DNA of 64,000 nt from Thalassospiraceae bacterium LMO-JJ14 (GCA_021555105.2 CP134604.1:2886001-2950000); one strand, 5' to 3'; shown: positions 17,226 through 26,479, numbered from the stretch's first letter. Notes: a model not told the origin generated them from the letters alone. Numbers and translations are program-made.

Positions 17226-17621
17226 ATGACCGAGACCTGGACATTCAGCCACAGCATGGCCACCGACGCCGAATGGACACCGGGGCTTCGCGATATATTC
17301 GACTATCGTGACCTGGGCCTGAAGGCGTCCACCGACGGCGATTACGTGGCACACCTGATCCGCGCCAACGGCCGCAAGGAAGCAGACGCCGTGCAACAGT
17401 GGCACTGCCATCACTGCAGGTTCCAGGTTGTCCTGGTGCTGAACGGCTGGGCCGAATTCGAATACGAGGGCGAAGGCGTGCACCGCATCGAAAAAGGCGA
17501 CTTCATCCATCAGCGCCCAGGCATCCGCCACCGCGAAATCGCCTGCTCGGATGATTTCGAAGTGCTCGAGATTGTCTCGCCGGCCGACTTCAAGACCGAA
17601 ATCACCGACCCGCCCGCCTGA
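17226..17621 (+). CDS. Single-domain cupin protein
   Basis: 131 residues with a cupin barrel: WHCHHCRFQVVLVLNGWAEFEYEGEG supplies the first motif (His-rich metal ligands, then Glu), and GDFIHQRPGIRHRE supplies the second with its His. A metal site is likely. The ATG follows CCGGAGGATACC. The family covers many functions; here it sits between a flavoprotein and the ergothioneine gene without overlap, so no pathway is assigned. Confidence 0.75.
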   Translation: MTETWTFSHSMATDAEWTPGLRDIFDYRDLGLKASTDGDYVAHLIRANGRKEADAVQQWHCHHCRFQVVLVLNGWAEFEYEGEGVHRIEKGDFIHQRPGIRHREIACSDDFEVLEIVSPADFKTEITDPPA

Positions 17622-17717
17622 CCGGCGTCATGACGTTGTCACGAATTTGTTACATGGGCGGGGTGCCATTTCCGTGGCCGACGCGCTAGGCTTTGTGCCA
17701 CAAGCAGGAGATTCCCC

Positions 17718-19955
17718 ATGTTGAAGTCACAGGCGCATGGCCTGAAAGCGCCGGATCCCGCCGAAATCGCCAAGCGTTTCAGCGCCATCCGCGAACAAAC
17801 GCAAAACCTGGCCCAGCCGCTCAGCGCCGAGGATCAGTGCATCCAGTCGATGCCAGATACCAGCCCGACGAAATGGCATCTGGCACATACCACATGGTTT
17901 TTCGAAACGTTTATCCTGAAATCATACGTCGACGGCTACGCGGTATTCGATCCGAACTACAATTACCTGTTCAATTCCTATTACGAGCAGATCGGCGCCC
18001 GCCATGCGCGGCCCGAACGCGGCATGCTGACGCGCCCGCCGCTCAGTGACATTCATGCCTTTCGTGCGCATGTCGATGCCGGGATGAAGGCCTATCTGGA
18101 AACCTCCCCGGCGCCCGACGTGCTCAACCTGATCGAGCTTGGCCTGCAGCACGAGCAGCAACATCAGGAACTTCTGCTCACCGACATCAAACACGCGCTT
18201 TCGATGAACCCGCTTTTCCCCGCCTACCACCGGCCCAGGCCGATGGATGCGACGCGCAACCGCGAAACAGGCTGGGCCGATCATCCGGGCGGCCTTGTCG
18301 AAATCGGCCACAAGGAAGGCGGCTTCGCTTTCGATTGCGAGGGGCCGCGCCACAAGGTCTGGCTGGAGCCGTTCCGTCTGGCGACGCACCCGGTGTCCAA
18401 CGGCGAATATGTTCGCTTCATCGAGGACGGCGGTTATCGAACCGCGGAGCTATGGCTGTCGGACGGCTGGGCGAAGTGTCAGGAAGACGGCTGGCAGGCC
18501 CCGATGTACTGGCAGAAAGGCGATGATGGCGCGTGGCGGATTTTCACGCTCGCGGGCCTGCGCCCCGTCGATCCGGATTCCCCGGTGTGTCACGTCAGCT
18601 ATTACGAGGCCGACGCCTTCGCCCGCTGGGCCGGCGCGCGGCTGGCGCGCGAGGCGGAATGGGAAGCCGTCGCCGCCGAACAGCATATGACCGGGAATTT
18701 CGCCGGCACCGGAATCTATCACCCGATGCCCGCGCCCACCGGCGGGCTGGCGCAGATGTTCGGTGATGTCTGGGAATGGACGGGGAGCGCCTACGACGCC
18801 TACCCGGGCTACCGTCCGGCCGAAGGTGCGGTCGGCGAATACAACGGCAAGTTCATGTCGGGACAGATGGTGCTGCGGGGCGGCTCCTGCGTCACGCCCG
18901 AAGCGCACATCCGCGCATCGTACCGGAACTTCTTTCATCCCTGGGCACGCTGGCAGTTTTCGGGCATCCGCCTCGCCGACGATGCCCCGGCGTCCCGCGT
19001 CGGCGCGGACGCCCCGGCAGACGGCAGCGAAGCGACGTTTCTGCACGATGTCGTCACCGGCCTTTCCGCGACGCCGAAGCGTTTGTCGCCGAAATATTTC
19101 TACGATGCCGAGGGGGCGCGGCTGTTTACGGAAATCTGCGAACTGGACGAGTATTATCCGACACGCACCGAAATGGGCATCCTGAGCAGTAACGCGGACG
19201 ACATCGCGGCCAAGCTCGGCCCCGACGTGATGCTGATCGAATACGGCTCCGGCGCGCTCGACAAGGTGCGTATCCTGCTCGATGCGCTGCACGATCCGGT
19301 GTCGCTGTGCGCGATCGACATTTCCGCCGAGCAACTGCAACAGGCGGCCGATGACGTCCGCGCCGCTTATCCAGATCTTGAAGTCCTCGCTGTCGAGGCT
19401 GACTTCACCCATGCCGTCGATCTGCCGCTGCCGAAGCGCAGCCCGAAAGCACGGGTCGCGTTCTTCCCCGGCTCGACCATCGGCAATTTCGACCCCGCCG
19501 ACGCCGAAGCCTTTCTTGCCGGTATCCGCCAGACCGTCGGGCGCCACGGCATGCTGGTGATCGGTGTCGATCTGAAAAAGGACGCAGGCCGCCTCGTCGA
19601 TGCCTATGACGACGCTCAGGGGATCACGGAAGCATTCAACAAGAACCTGCTGACGCGCATCAACAATGAACTGGATGGTGATTTCAACCCGTCGCTGTTC
19701 CGCCATATCGCGCGTTACAATGCGCTCGCCGGCCGGGTCGAGATGCATCTCGAAAGCTGCACCGACCAGACCGTCCACGTCGGCGGGACCGGCTTTCACT
19801 TCAGCGCCGGCGAGACCATACACACCGAGAATTCATACAAGTTCACGCCTGAGGAATTCGAGGCCATGGCGCAGGCGGCGGGCTTCGCCAAGCTCGCCAT
19901 GTGGTGCGATGCGGACAATCTGTTCGCGGTCATGCTGCTGCGCGTCAGGACATAA
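17718..19955 (+). CDS. egtBD: EgtB-EgtD fusion for ergothioneine biosynthesis
   Basis: One 745-residue chain carries two ergothioneine enzymes. Residues 1 to about 425 are EgtB: a DinB-like part with the iron-binding histidines in HLAHTTW (His54/57) and HEQQHQE (His145 and His149), then the FGE-sulfatase-like domain ending with MVLRGGSCVTP...YRNFFHPWARWQFSGIRLA. Residues from about 430 are EgtD, the histidine trimethylating SAM enzyme (SPKYFYDAEGARLFTEICELDEYYPTRTE, IEYGSGALDK). Together they turn histidine into hercynine and then its sulfoxide conjugate. Fungal Egt1 has the reverse domain order. OvoA, also fused, has a different C-terminal methyltransferase. AGGAGATTCCCC precedes the ATG. 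No egtC or egtE is seen nearby. Confidence 0.92.
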   Translation: MLKSQAHGLKAPDPAEIAKRFSAIREQTQNLAQPLSAEDQCIQSMPDTSPTKWHLAHTTWFFETFILKSYVDGYAVFDPNYNYLFNSYYEQIGARHARPERGMLTRPPLSDIHAFRAHVDAGMKAYLETSPAPDVLNLIELGLQHEQQHQELLLTDIKHALSMNPLFPAYHRPRPMDATRNRETGWADHPGGLVEIGHKEGGFAFDCEGPRHKVWLEPFRLATHPVSNGEYVRFIEDGGYRTAELWLSDGWAKCQEDGWQAPMYWQKGDDGAWRIFTLAGLRPVDPDSPVCHVSYYEADAFARWAGARLAREAEWEAVAAEQHMTGNFAGTGIYHPMPAPTGGLAQMFGDVWEWTGSAYDAYPGYRPAEGAVGEYNGKFMSGQMVLRGGSCVTPEAHIRASYRNFFHPWARWQFSGIRLADDAPASRVGADAPADGSEATFLHDVVTGLSATPKRLSPKYFYDAEGARLFTEICELDEYYPTRTEMGILSSNADDIAAKLGPDVMLIEYGSGALDKVRILLDALHDPVSLCAIDISAEQLQQAADDVRAAYPDLEVLAVEADFTHAVDLPLPKRSPKARVAFFPGSTIGNFDPADAEAFLAGIRQTVGRHGMLVIGVDLKKDAGRLVDAYDDAQGITEAFNKNLLTRINNELDGDFNPSLFRHIARYNALAGRVEMHLESCTDQTVHVGGTGFHFSAGETIHTENSYKFTPEEFEAMAQAAGFAKLAMWCDADNLFAVMLLRVRT

Positions 19956-19968
19956 AAACACGTCGGAT

Positions 19969-20071
19969 CATCCTTCGAGACGGCCTGTCGGCCTCCTCAT
20001 GACGAGGGTCAATTTAATCTCGGGTCCCACCTTATGCTGAGGAGGATGCGGTGCATCCGTCTCGAAGCATG
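19969..20071. repeat. REP-like inverted repeat element
   Basis: CATCCTTCGAGACGG at 19969-19983 is the inverted partner of CCGTCTCGAAGCATG at 20057-20071, with one mismatch. Inside lies a second CTCATGACGAG/CTGAGGAG-type dyad. The element sits between the convergent egtBD and phyH genes and resembles intergenic palindromic repeats common in Alphaproteobacteria. Confidence 0.65.
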
Positions 20072-20079
20072 AGCTTTTG

Positions 20080-20910
20080 CTACAACTTGCCGGTATTGTT
20101 CTCGGCGCCGTGATACAGGACTTCGCGGAATGCCTGCGTGGCGCGTTCATGGAAAGCCACCGCGGCGGCGTCGAAGTCGTGCGCCGGGACCGGTGTCGGC
20201 TCGAAGTGACCGAACGGATCTTCGCCCCGCACCAGCGCCGCGCTGTCCCATGAGCCGACGATCTGTTCCGTTTCCGGCGGCATGAAGTGCATGGAAACGC
20301 CGATCCGCCGGTCGGGCGCATTGTTCGGCCCCGACGCGTGCGCGATCCGGTAGTTGTGAATCGACATCTGACCGGGTTGGAGCGGCATGAACACCGCATC
20401 CTCGTCGCGGGGCACGTTCGAGAGTTCCTGCCCGCGAGTCAGCATATTGTCCTCGTTGTAACGTTCGTCGTGTTCCAGAATATCGCCCCGGTGCGAGCCC
20501 GGCAGCACTTTCATGCACCCGGCTTCGATGCTTGCCGGGGACAGCGCCACCCAGGCGGTCACCACCTTGTCGCTGGAAAGCCCCCAGTACTTGGTGTCCT
20601 GATGCCAGCCGACAAAAGACCTGTGATCGGCTTCCTTGATCCAGAAAAGCGTGTTCCAGCAGAGGATATTCGGGCCGATCAGTTGTTCGACCGGATCGAG
20701 AACGCGCGGATCGCGGATCAGGTCATCGAGCCACTTGAAAAGAAGGTGCCCTTTCGAGCGCTGCCCGGGCAACAGCTTGCCGCCGTGCTTCGCTTCTTCC
20801 GCCTGAAGTTGCGCACGAATATCCGCAACCTCGGAAGAATCAAGGATATCGACGGGAAAAACATACCCGTCGCGGTGAAACTGTTCGATATCGGATGCTG
20901 TCAGCGTCAT
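20080..20910 (-). CDS. Phytanoyl-CoA dioxygenase (PhyH) family protein
   Basis: 276 residues of the Fe(II)/2-oxoglutarate oxygenase superfamily. The metal triad is visible as the HxD in VGWHQDTKYWG and the distal His in IHNYRIAHASGPN, with a following Arg (RRIGVS) for 2-oxoglutarate. It would hydroxylate an unknown small molecule in the cytoplasm. GGGAGGACCGGT precedes the ATG. It is divergent from the SulP transporter gene. PhyH members act on lipids, ectoine or natural products, and nothing here settles the substrate. Confidence 0.85.
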   Translation of the reverse strand: MTLTASDIEQFHRDGYVFPVDILDSSEVADIRAQLQAEEAKHGGKLLPGQRSKGHLLFKWLDDLIRDPRVLDPVEQLIGPNILCWNTLFWIKEADHRSFVGWHQDTKYWGLSSDKVVTAWVALSPASIEAGCMKVLPGSHRGDILEHDERYNEDNMLTRGQELSNVPRDEDAVFMPLQPGQMSIHNYRIAHASGPNNAPDRRIGVSMHFMPPETEQIVGSWDSAALVRGEDPFGHFEPTPVPAHDFDAAAVAFHERATQAFREVLYHGAENNTGKL

Positions 20911-20987
20911 ACCGGTCCTCCCAAACCTGCAGGGATTTTAAGTGGCCCTGTCGCCGTATCACAACCATTACCCGCCGATCCGTGATA

Positions 20988-21010
20988 TTTATGTTGCAAT
21001 GCAGCATAAA
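20988..21010. promoter_or_regulatory. 23-bp near-perfect palindrome upstream of the SulP gene
   Basis: TTTATGTTGCAATGCAGCATAAA is a dyad with one mismatched pair and the centre unpaired. It lies in the divergent region between phyH and the transporter gene and looks like a dimer operator. The TGC-rich core resembles PhaR-type sites of Alphaproteobacteria, but that is only a resemblance. Confidence 0.5.
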
Positions 21011-21146
21011 TGCTTTATCACCACCGCAACAACTCTTCCCCGGCTCAGGCCTGATATTGGATTTTCAAAACGTGGTTAAGCTTTCTCTGGCGACCCTCAC
21101 GGGTCGTTTTTCTTTTGCCCGGCATGAAGGCGGCTGGGCCGCTTCG

Positions 21147-22682
21147 ATGTCGCCCCTCATCATCAAGACCGAAATACTGGCCGGACTGACCGTTGCCCTG
21201 GCCATGGTACCGGAAGCCGTGGCGTTTTCGTTCGTCGCCGGGGTGCACCCGCTGGTCGGCCTGTATGCGGCGTTTATCGTCGGTCTGGTGACGGCCTTGA
21301 TCGGCGGCCGTCCCGGCATGATTTCCGGCGCCACAGGCGCACTGGCCGTGGTCATGGTCGCGCTGGTTGCCCGCCACGGCGTCGAATATTTGTTCGCAAC
21401 CGTGATTCTGATGGGCATCATCCAGGTTTTTGCCGGTGTCTTTCACCTCGGCAAGTTCATCCGTCTGGTGCCGCACCCGGTGATGCTGGGATTCGTCAAC
21501 GGCCTCGCCATCATCATTTTCCTGGCGCAAATGTCACAATTTCAGCTTCCCGGCACAGACGGCCGGATGCAATGGATGACCGGCATGCCGCTTGCCGTGA
21601 TGCTGGGTCTGGTCGCTCTGACGATGGCCATCATCTGGCTGATGCCGAAGCTGACAAAGGCCGTGCCCGCGCCACTCTGCGCGATTGCCGTGGTCGCCGG
21701 TATCGTTATCGCCTTCGGCATCGATGTGCCGCGCGTCGGCGATCTGGCGTCGATCAAGGGCGGACTGCCTTCCCTGCACATCCCGATGGTGCCGCTGACA
21801 CTGGAGACGCTGAAGATCATCTTGCCGTTCGCGCTGATCCTGTCGGCCATCGGCCTGATTGAAAGTCTGCTCACGCTCAACCTTGTCGGCGACATCGTCA
21901 ACAAGCGCGGCGGCGCCTCGCAGGAATGTATCGCCCAAGGCATCGCCAACACGCTGACCGGATTCTTTGGTGGCATGGGCGGTTGCGCCATGATCGGCCA
22001 GTCTATCATCAACGTGAAATCCGGCGGCCGGCATCGCTTGTCGGGCATTTCCGCGGCGCTGTTCCTGCTGGCGTTTATTCTCGTCGCTTCGAGCATGATC
22101 GAGCAGATCCCGCTGGCCGCCCTGGTCGGCGTCATGTTCATGGTCGTCATCGGCACCTTCGCGTGGCAGAGCATCACCATCCTCAGGAAAATTCCGCTGA
22201 CGGATGCATTCGTCATGCTGCTGGTCACCGCCGTCACGGTGATGAGCGATCTGGCCGTCGCCGTCGTCGTCGGCGTGATCGTCTCGGCGCTGGCCTATGC
22301 GTGGAACAATTCCAAGCGCATCCATGCCAAAATCCACACCACGCCCGAAGGCGCCAAGGTCTACCGCATCGACGGGCCGCTGTTCTTCGGATCGGTGGAC
22401 GGATTTACAGAACTGTTCGAGCCGGCATCGGACCCAAGCCTGGTTATCGTCGACTTCATCGACAGCCGGGTCGTCGACCAGTCCGCCCTGCAGGCGATAG
22501 AAGCGCTGGCGATGAAGTACGAGACGCAGGGCAAGACGCTGCAGCTCAGGCACCTGTCACAGGACTGCCACCGGCTGCTGAACCGCGCCGGTCAGCTGAT
22601 GGTCGATTCAGACGACGACCCGAGCTACGGCCTGGCCGTCGATTACGATGTGAAGACCGGTATTCTCGGCAGCGGTCACTAA
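21147..22682 (+). CDS. SulP family anion transporter with STAS domain
   Basis: About 511 residues: ten or more hydrophobic segments beginning ILAGLTVALAMVPEAVAFSF, the Gly-rich FGGMGGCAMIGQSIINVKSGG signature of SulP/BicA proteins, and a cytoplasmic C-terminal STAS domain (residues about 400-500, YRIDGPLFFGSVDG...VIVDFIDSRVVDQSA). It moves inorganic anions, with sulfate and bicarbonate as the family options. The start is uncertain: ATG 21147 gives a usual-length N-terminus, and upstream GTG 21072 or ATG 20991 are in frame. With so much sulfate made by nearby pathways, sulfate transport is attractive but unproven. It converges on the alcohol dehydrogenase gene, with 19 bases between. Confidence 0.85.
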   Translation: MSPLIIKTEILAGLTVALAMVPEAVAFSFVAGVHPLVGLYAAFIVGLVTALIGGRPGMISGATGALAVVMVALVARHGVEYLFATVILMGIIQVFAGVFHLGKFIRLVPHPVMLGFVNGLAIIIFLAQMSQFQLPGTDGRMQWMTGMPLAVMLGLVALTMAIIWLMPKLTKAVPAPLCAIAVVAGIVIAFGIDVPRVGDLASIKGGLPSLHIPMVPLTLETLKIILPFALILSAIGLIESLLTLNLVGDIVNKRGGASQECIAQGIANTLTGFFGGMGGCAMIGQSIINVKSGGRHRLSGISAALFLLAFILVASSMIEQIPLAALVGVMFMVVIGTFAWQSITILRKIPLTDAFVMLLVTAVTVMSDLAVAVVVGVIVSALAYAWNNSKRIHAKIHTTPEGAKVYRIDGPLFFGSVDGFTELFEPASDPSLVIVDFIDSRVVDQSALQAIEALAMKYETQGKTLQLRHLSQDCHRLLNRAGQLMVDSDDDPSYGLAVDYDVKTGILGSGH

Positions 22683-22701
22683 GGCACCGCAGATTCGCGG
22701 C

Positions 22702-23796
22702 CTAGGGAACGATTGCCGCGCGCAAAACCGAACGGTCCGATGCCCGTGCGAACGCTTCGTCCAGTTGATCGAGCGAAAACTTGGAATCGACAAGATCGCC
22801 GAACGGAAAGCGGTCGCGATTGCTCATCACGAAATCAAGCGCCTGTATCAGGTGGCGCGGATGATAATTGTGGACCCCCTTGATATTGATCCAGCCGCGC
22901 AGGATCTGATTGCCGTCGATCGTGAATGTTGCATCCGGATTGACCAATCCGCCGATAACGTAACAGCCGCCGACCCTGAGCATGCGGATGCCAATCGGCA
23001 CCACATCCGGATAGCCGCAGACCTCGATACCGACATCCGCACCGTCGGGCGGGCATTCGGCCCGCACGGCAGCGACCAGTTCGTCATCGCTCATTTTCGA
23101 AACATCGAATGTCACATCGGCGCCGAAGCGCTCCGCGATTTCCAGCCGGCTGGCCACGGTATCCAGACCGATGACCCGCCTTGCACCGCGCGCCTTGGCA
23201 ATCGCGCAGCCGTAAAGCCCGAGAAGGCCGAGCCCCTGCACCACAACGGTATCGCCGATATCGATGGCCGCGGCTTCGGTCACCGAAATCATCGTCGCCA
23301 CGCCGCAGTTGAGCGGCGTCGCCTCTTCGTCGCTGATCTCGTCGGGCAATTTGAGAATCCCCGTCCCCGGCAGGATGTAGCAGTACTCGGCGAACCCGCC
23401 GAGGAAATGCGGATCATCTTCCGCCAAATCGTGACCGTATTTACGCAGGCCCTTGGATTTCTGCGGCATGTCGTGAACATCGCGGTAATACGACGGCCCA
23501 TGATGAAAGAACTCGGTCCAGGTAACCCGGTCGCCGATATTCAGCGTATCGCCTCGCATGTCGTGGGTAATCGTGTGCCCAAGCTGCTCTATAACGCCGA
23601 CGATCTCATGGCCGAGAATACCGGGACACGGGTTCGGCCGGTGCCCCTGATAGGAATGAATATCGGAGCGGCAGATCGTCGACATGGTGATCCGTACCAG
23701 CACCTCGTCAGGCGTGACATCGCGAACCGGATAGTCGCGGACTTTGAACGGTGCATTGGGAGCGTCATATACGACGGCGCGTCCTGTTTTTGACAT
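22702..23796 (-). CDS. Zinc-type alcohol dehydrogenase associated with phosphonate genes
   Basis: 364 residues of the medium-chain dehydrogenase family. Zinc and catalytic residues appear as CRSDIHSYQG and GHEIVGVIEQLG, and the NAD motif is GLGLLGLYG. The start at 23796 follows CTGGAGTAACCAAA; the frame runs 25 codons further without support. It is the last gene after phnD-phnC-phnE-phnE, matching a subfamily repeatedly found with phosphonate uptake genes (proposed phosphonate-catabolism dehydrogenase), though the reaction is not known. The usual structural-zinc cysteines are not obvious. Confidence 0.8.
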   Translation of the reverse strand: MSKTGRAVVYDAPNAPFKVRDYPVRDVTPDEVLVRITMSTICRSDIHSYQGHRPNPCPGILGHEIVGVIEQLGHTITHDMRGDTLNIGDRVTWTEFFHHGPSYYRDVHDMPQKSKGLRKYGHDLAEDDPHFLGGFAEYCYILPGTGILKLPDEISDEEATPLNCGVATMISVTEAAAIDIGDTVVVQGLGLLGLYGCAIAKARGARRVIGLDTVASRLEIAERFGADVTFDVSKMSDDELVAAVRAECPPDGADVGIEVCGYPDVVPIGIRMLRVGGCYVIGGLVNPDATFTIDGNQILRGWINIKGVHNYHPRHLIQALDFVMSNRDRFPFGDLVDSKFSLDQLDEAFARASDRSVLRAAIVP

Positions 23797-23898
23797 TTTG
23801 GTTACTCCAGCTTCTGTAAGGCACACCGCCACATGAACTTCGGTCGTGAATTCAGGCTTCCGGCGGCACACCCGCCGGCAAGTTAAAGTGAAAGAAAG

Positions 23899-24744
23899 CT
23901 ATTTCATCTTCATCACAGCATTTCTTGCCCAGGCGGAAAGCGCTTCCGAGATGATCACCAGCACAATGATCGACAGGATGATTGCCGCCACGCGCTCGGT
24001 TTCGATCTGCAGAACGTTACGCTTGAGATACCAGCCCATACCGCCGGCGCCGAAGAACCCGACCACCGTCGCCGCACGAAACGCCACATCCCAGGTGTAT
24101 ATCGCGATCCCGGTGAAGGCGACGCGGACCTGCGGCCAGACACCGAACACCATCACCTGAAACAGATTTGCGCCGGTTGCCCGCATGGCCTCGACTGGCC
24201 CCATATCGACGGATTCGATTTCCTCGGCAAACAGCTTGGCCGCGAAACCGGCACTGAACAGTGTCAGTGCAAGAACGCCGGGCAGCATCCCGAAGCCCAG
24301 GATCGACACAAACAGGATTGCCCAGATGGTTTCGTGCACGGCGCGGCACGACATACCGAAAAGACGCGCAACCGGGTACACGAACAGACGGCTTGGCGTC
24401 ATGTTATATGACGCGAACCAGGCAACCGGAATCGTGATGATGAGACCGAACAACGCGCCCAGGTACGCCATCTGGATGGTCTCGACGACATATTCGAAAT
24501 AGTCGCGGTCCATGATGTATTCGATATCCGGCGGATAGTAACGCGACGCCAGAATGTCGCCCATCCGGCCCAGCATGCCGAACAGCCGGTCGAGTGGAAT
24601 GTCCAGATACTCGATACTGAACACCACCACCGTGAACGCGAGCAGCCAGGCACCATAGGCGTAAAGGGAATCCGGATAGCGAAAGCGGCGCCATTTAAGG
24701 CGTTTGCCGTCGCCGAACAGGGTGATCGTTTCGTTTTCAGCCAT
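23899..24744 (-). CDS. phnE: Phosphonate-type ABC transporter permease
   Basis: A 281-residue membrane protein with about six hydrophobic segments and a permease EAA-type loop (MRATGANLFQVMVFGVWPQV). It resembles PhnE, the channel of phosphonate importers. It is the second of two permease genes, 12 bases downstream of the first. The two presumably form a heterodimer with PhnC as the ATPase. Confidence 0.85.
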   Translation of the reverse strand: MAENETITLFGDGKRLKWRRFRYPDSLYAYGAWLLAFTVVVFSIEYLDIPLDRLFGMLGRMGDILASRYYPPDIEYIMDRDYFEYVVETIQMAYLGALFGLIITIPVAWFASYNMTPSRLFVYPVARLFGMSCRAVHETIWAILFVSILGFGMLPGVLALTLFSAGFAAKLFAEEIESVDMGPVEAMRATGANLFQVMVFGVWPQVRVAFTGIAIYTWDVAFRAATVVGFFGAGGMGWYLKRNVLQIETERVAAIILSIIVLVIISEALSAWARNAVMKMK

Positions 24745-24756
24745 CGTCGCGGGTTC

Positions 24757-25599
24757 CTATATCAGACGCCGGCGGATGAAATACGACACCGCCTCGCCCA
24801 GCAGAATGATGATCAGAATGGCAAGGATGACCGTCGTCACCCCGTGATAATTGAACGTGTTCATCTGCCGGAAGAACACCAGCCCGAGGCCGCCGGCCCC
24901 GACCAGACCGAGGATCGCCGAACGGCGGATATTAATTTCCCATTCGAAGATGACGACGCTGACGATTTGCGGCAGCACTTGCGGCAGAATGGCGTAGATT
25001 ATGATCTGCAAGGGCGAACCGCCGACGGCGCGGATTGCTTCGACCGGGCCATGATCGATATCCTCGATCGCTTCTGCCGACATCTTGGCGATAAACCCGA
25101 CCGAGCGGACGGCAATTGCCATCACGCCGGCCATGGCGCCAAGTCCGACCACGGCAACGAAGAACAATGCCCAGACGATCTCATGGATCGAGCGACTGAG
25201 CGTCATCATGAGGCGCGCCAGCGGATAGGTAACGGGCTTGTACGGCGTGATGTTCATGGCCCCGAACCACGCAGCCGGCACACACAGGATAAGACCGAAA
25301 AACGTCCCCAGACAGGCAATCAGCAGGGTTTCCAGCGCCGGCACCATGAGTGTGCCGAAAAGCTCGAAATCGATGCCGATGAAGCGGCTTGTCGCTTCCC
25401 ATACCTTTTCAACGCTGCCGATGCGTTCCCAGTCCGTGTCCTGGATGACCGTAACGTCGATACTCCACGCAACCAGCGCCAGCAGAACAACGGTGGCGCC
25501 TGCCGAGAACATACGGCTGCGCCGCCGCTTTTCGACGACACCGTCCGCGACCGCGGCCAGCGAGCCTTTGAGATTGGGTTTCAGGGGTGCTGATGCCAT
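24757..25599 (-). CDS. phnE: Phosphonate-type ABC transporter permease
   Basis: A 280-residue paralogue of the next permease, with a cytoplasmic N-terminal stretch, a first transmembrane segment around residues 30-48, and the coupling loop EAIRAVGGSPLQIIIYAILPQV. It lies nine bases after phnC. Tandem divergent PhnE copies are usual in this transporter family. Confidence 0.85.
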   Translation of the reverse strand: MASAPLKPNLKGSLAAVADGVVEKRRRSRMFSAGATVVLLALVAWSIDVTVIQDTDWERIGSVEKVWEATSRFIGIDFELFGTLMVPALETLLIACLGTFFGLILCVPAAWFGAMNITPYKPVTYPLARLMMTLSRSIHEIVWALFFVAVVGLGAMAGVMAIAVRSVGFIAKMSAEAIEDIDHGPVEAIRAVGGSPLQIIIYAILPQVLPQIVSVVIFEWEINIRRSAILGLVGAGGLGLVFFRQMNTFNYHGVTTVILAILIIILLGEAVSYFIRRRLI

Positions 25600-25608
25600 G
25601 ATGATCCC

Positions 25609-26361
25609 TCAGAGCACTTCCATGGCATAAATCTCGCCAAGTTTTTCTTCGTTCATCAGTTCCGTCACGCCCGAGAACATGGTCACGCCGTCCTGCAGAC
25701 CGATGATCTTGTTACAGAACTCCTGTGCCAGCTTGACGTCGTGAATATTGCAAAGGCACGGCACCTTGAGTTCCTGCGCCATCTGCTTGATCAGTGCCAT
25801 GACCTCGCGCGAAATCTTCGGATCGAGCGCCGAGGTTGGCTCGTCGAGCAGCATCAGTTTCGGATTCTGCATCAATGCACGCGCGATTCCGACCCGCTGG
25901 CGTTGACCGCCGGACAGCTCGTCGGCGCGTTTGTCGACGTGATCGATCAGGCCGACACGTTCGAGCAGCATCAACGCATGGTCGATATCCTTGCGCGGAA
26001 AGGCCCGGAACAGGGTGCGCAGATCGGACGTATACCCGAGGCGGCCGGACAACACGTTGTCCATGACGCTCATCCGGTTGATGAGATTGAATTCCTGGAA
26101 AATCATGCCGATGTCACGGCGCAGACGCCTAAGCTCTCGCCGGCGTAGTGCCGTCACGTTGCGCCCGTCGAAAACGATACTGCCGGACGTCGGCTCGACA
26201 AGCCGGTTGATGCAGCGGATCAGGGTCGACTTGCCGGCGCCGCTGGGGCCGATAATCGCAAAGAAATCATTGTCTTCGACTTCGAATGAGATCCCCTTGA
26301 GGATTTCCGGGCCTGAGGCGCTGTAGCGCGCGCGTAGATCGCTGACTTGTAGGACAGCCAT
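25609..26361 (-). CDS. phnC: Phosphonate-type ABC transporter ATP-binding protein
   Basis: 250 residues with Walker A GPSGAGKST (residues about 38-46), the Q-loop IFQEFNL, the ABC signature LSGGQRQRVGIARAL and Walker B LMLLDEPTSALDP. It powers uptake through the two PhnE proteins. It is separated from phnD upstream by 118 bases that contain a strong stem-loop. Phosphite or phosphonate are both possible substrates for this family. Confidence 0.92.
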   Translation of the reverse strand: MAVLQVSDLRARYSASGPEILKGISFEVEDNDFFAIIGPSGAGKSTLIRCINRLVEPTSGSIVFDGRNVTALRRRELRRLRRDIGMIFQEFNLINRMSVMDNVLSGRLGYTSDLRTLFRAFPRKDIDHALMLLERVGLIDHVDKRADELSGGQRQRVGIARALMQNPKLMLLDEPTSALDPKISREVMALIKQMAQELKVPCLCNIHDVKLAQEFCNKIIGLQDGVTMFSGVTELMNEEKLGEIYAMEVL

Positions 26362-26417
26362 GTCAATAGTTCCTGTCGTCTCGAATGAGGCGGATAGATT
26401 AATTCAAGGCAAGATTG

Positions 26418-26463
26418 CGGGCGACCGGTTTCGGATTGCAACCAGGGTTAAACCGGCCGCCCG
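26418..26463 (-). other. Intra-operon stem-loop between phnD and phnC
   Basis: CGGGCG-A-CCGGTTT pairs with AAACCGG-C-CGCCCG: 13 base pairs with one mismatch and an 18-base loop. It has no T-run in the direction of transcription, so it more likely stabilises the phnD message or attenuates the downstream genes than terminates fully. Confidence 0.6.
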
Positions 26464-26479
26464 TGGGAGCTGGCGTTAA

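Noticed and set aside
18450-19823. A 457-codon minus-strand frame inside egtBD
   Set aside because: It mirrors the high-GC codon pattern of egtBD on the other strand and gives no recognised protein.
17718-19955. The fused gene as OvoA (ovothiol synthase)
   Set aside because: The C-terminal domain is the EgtD histidine methyltransferase type, not the OvoA methyltransferase.
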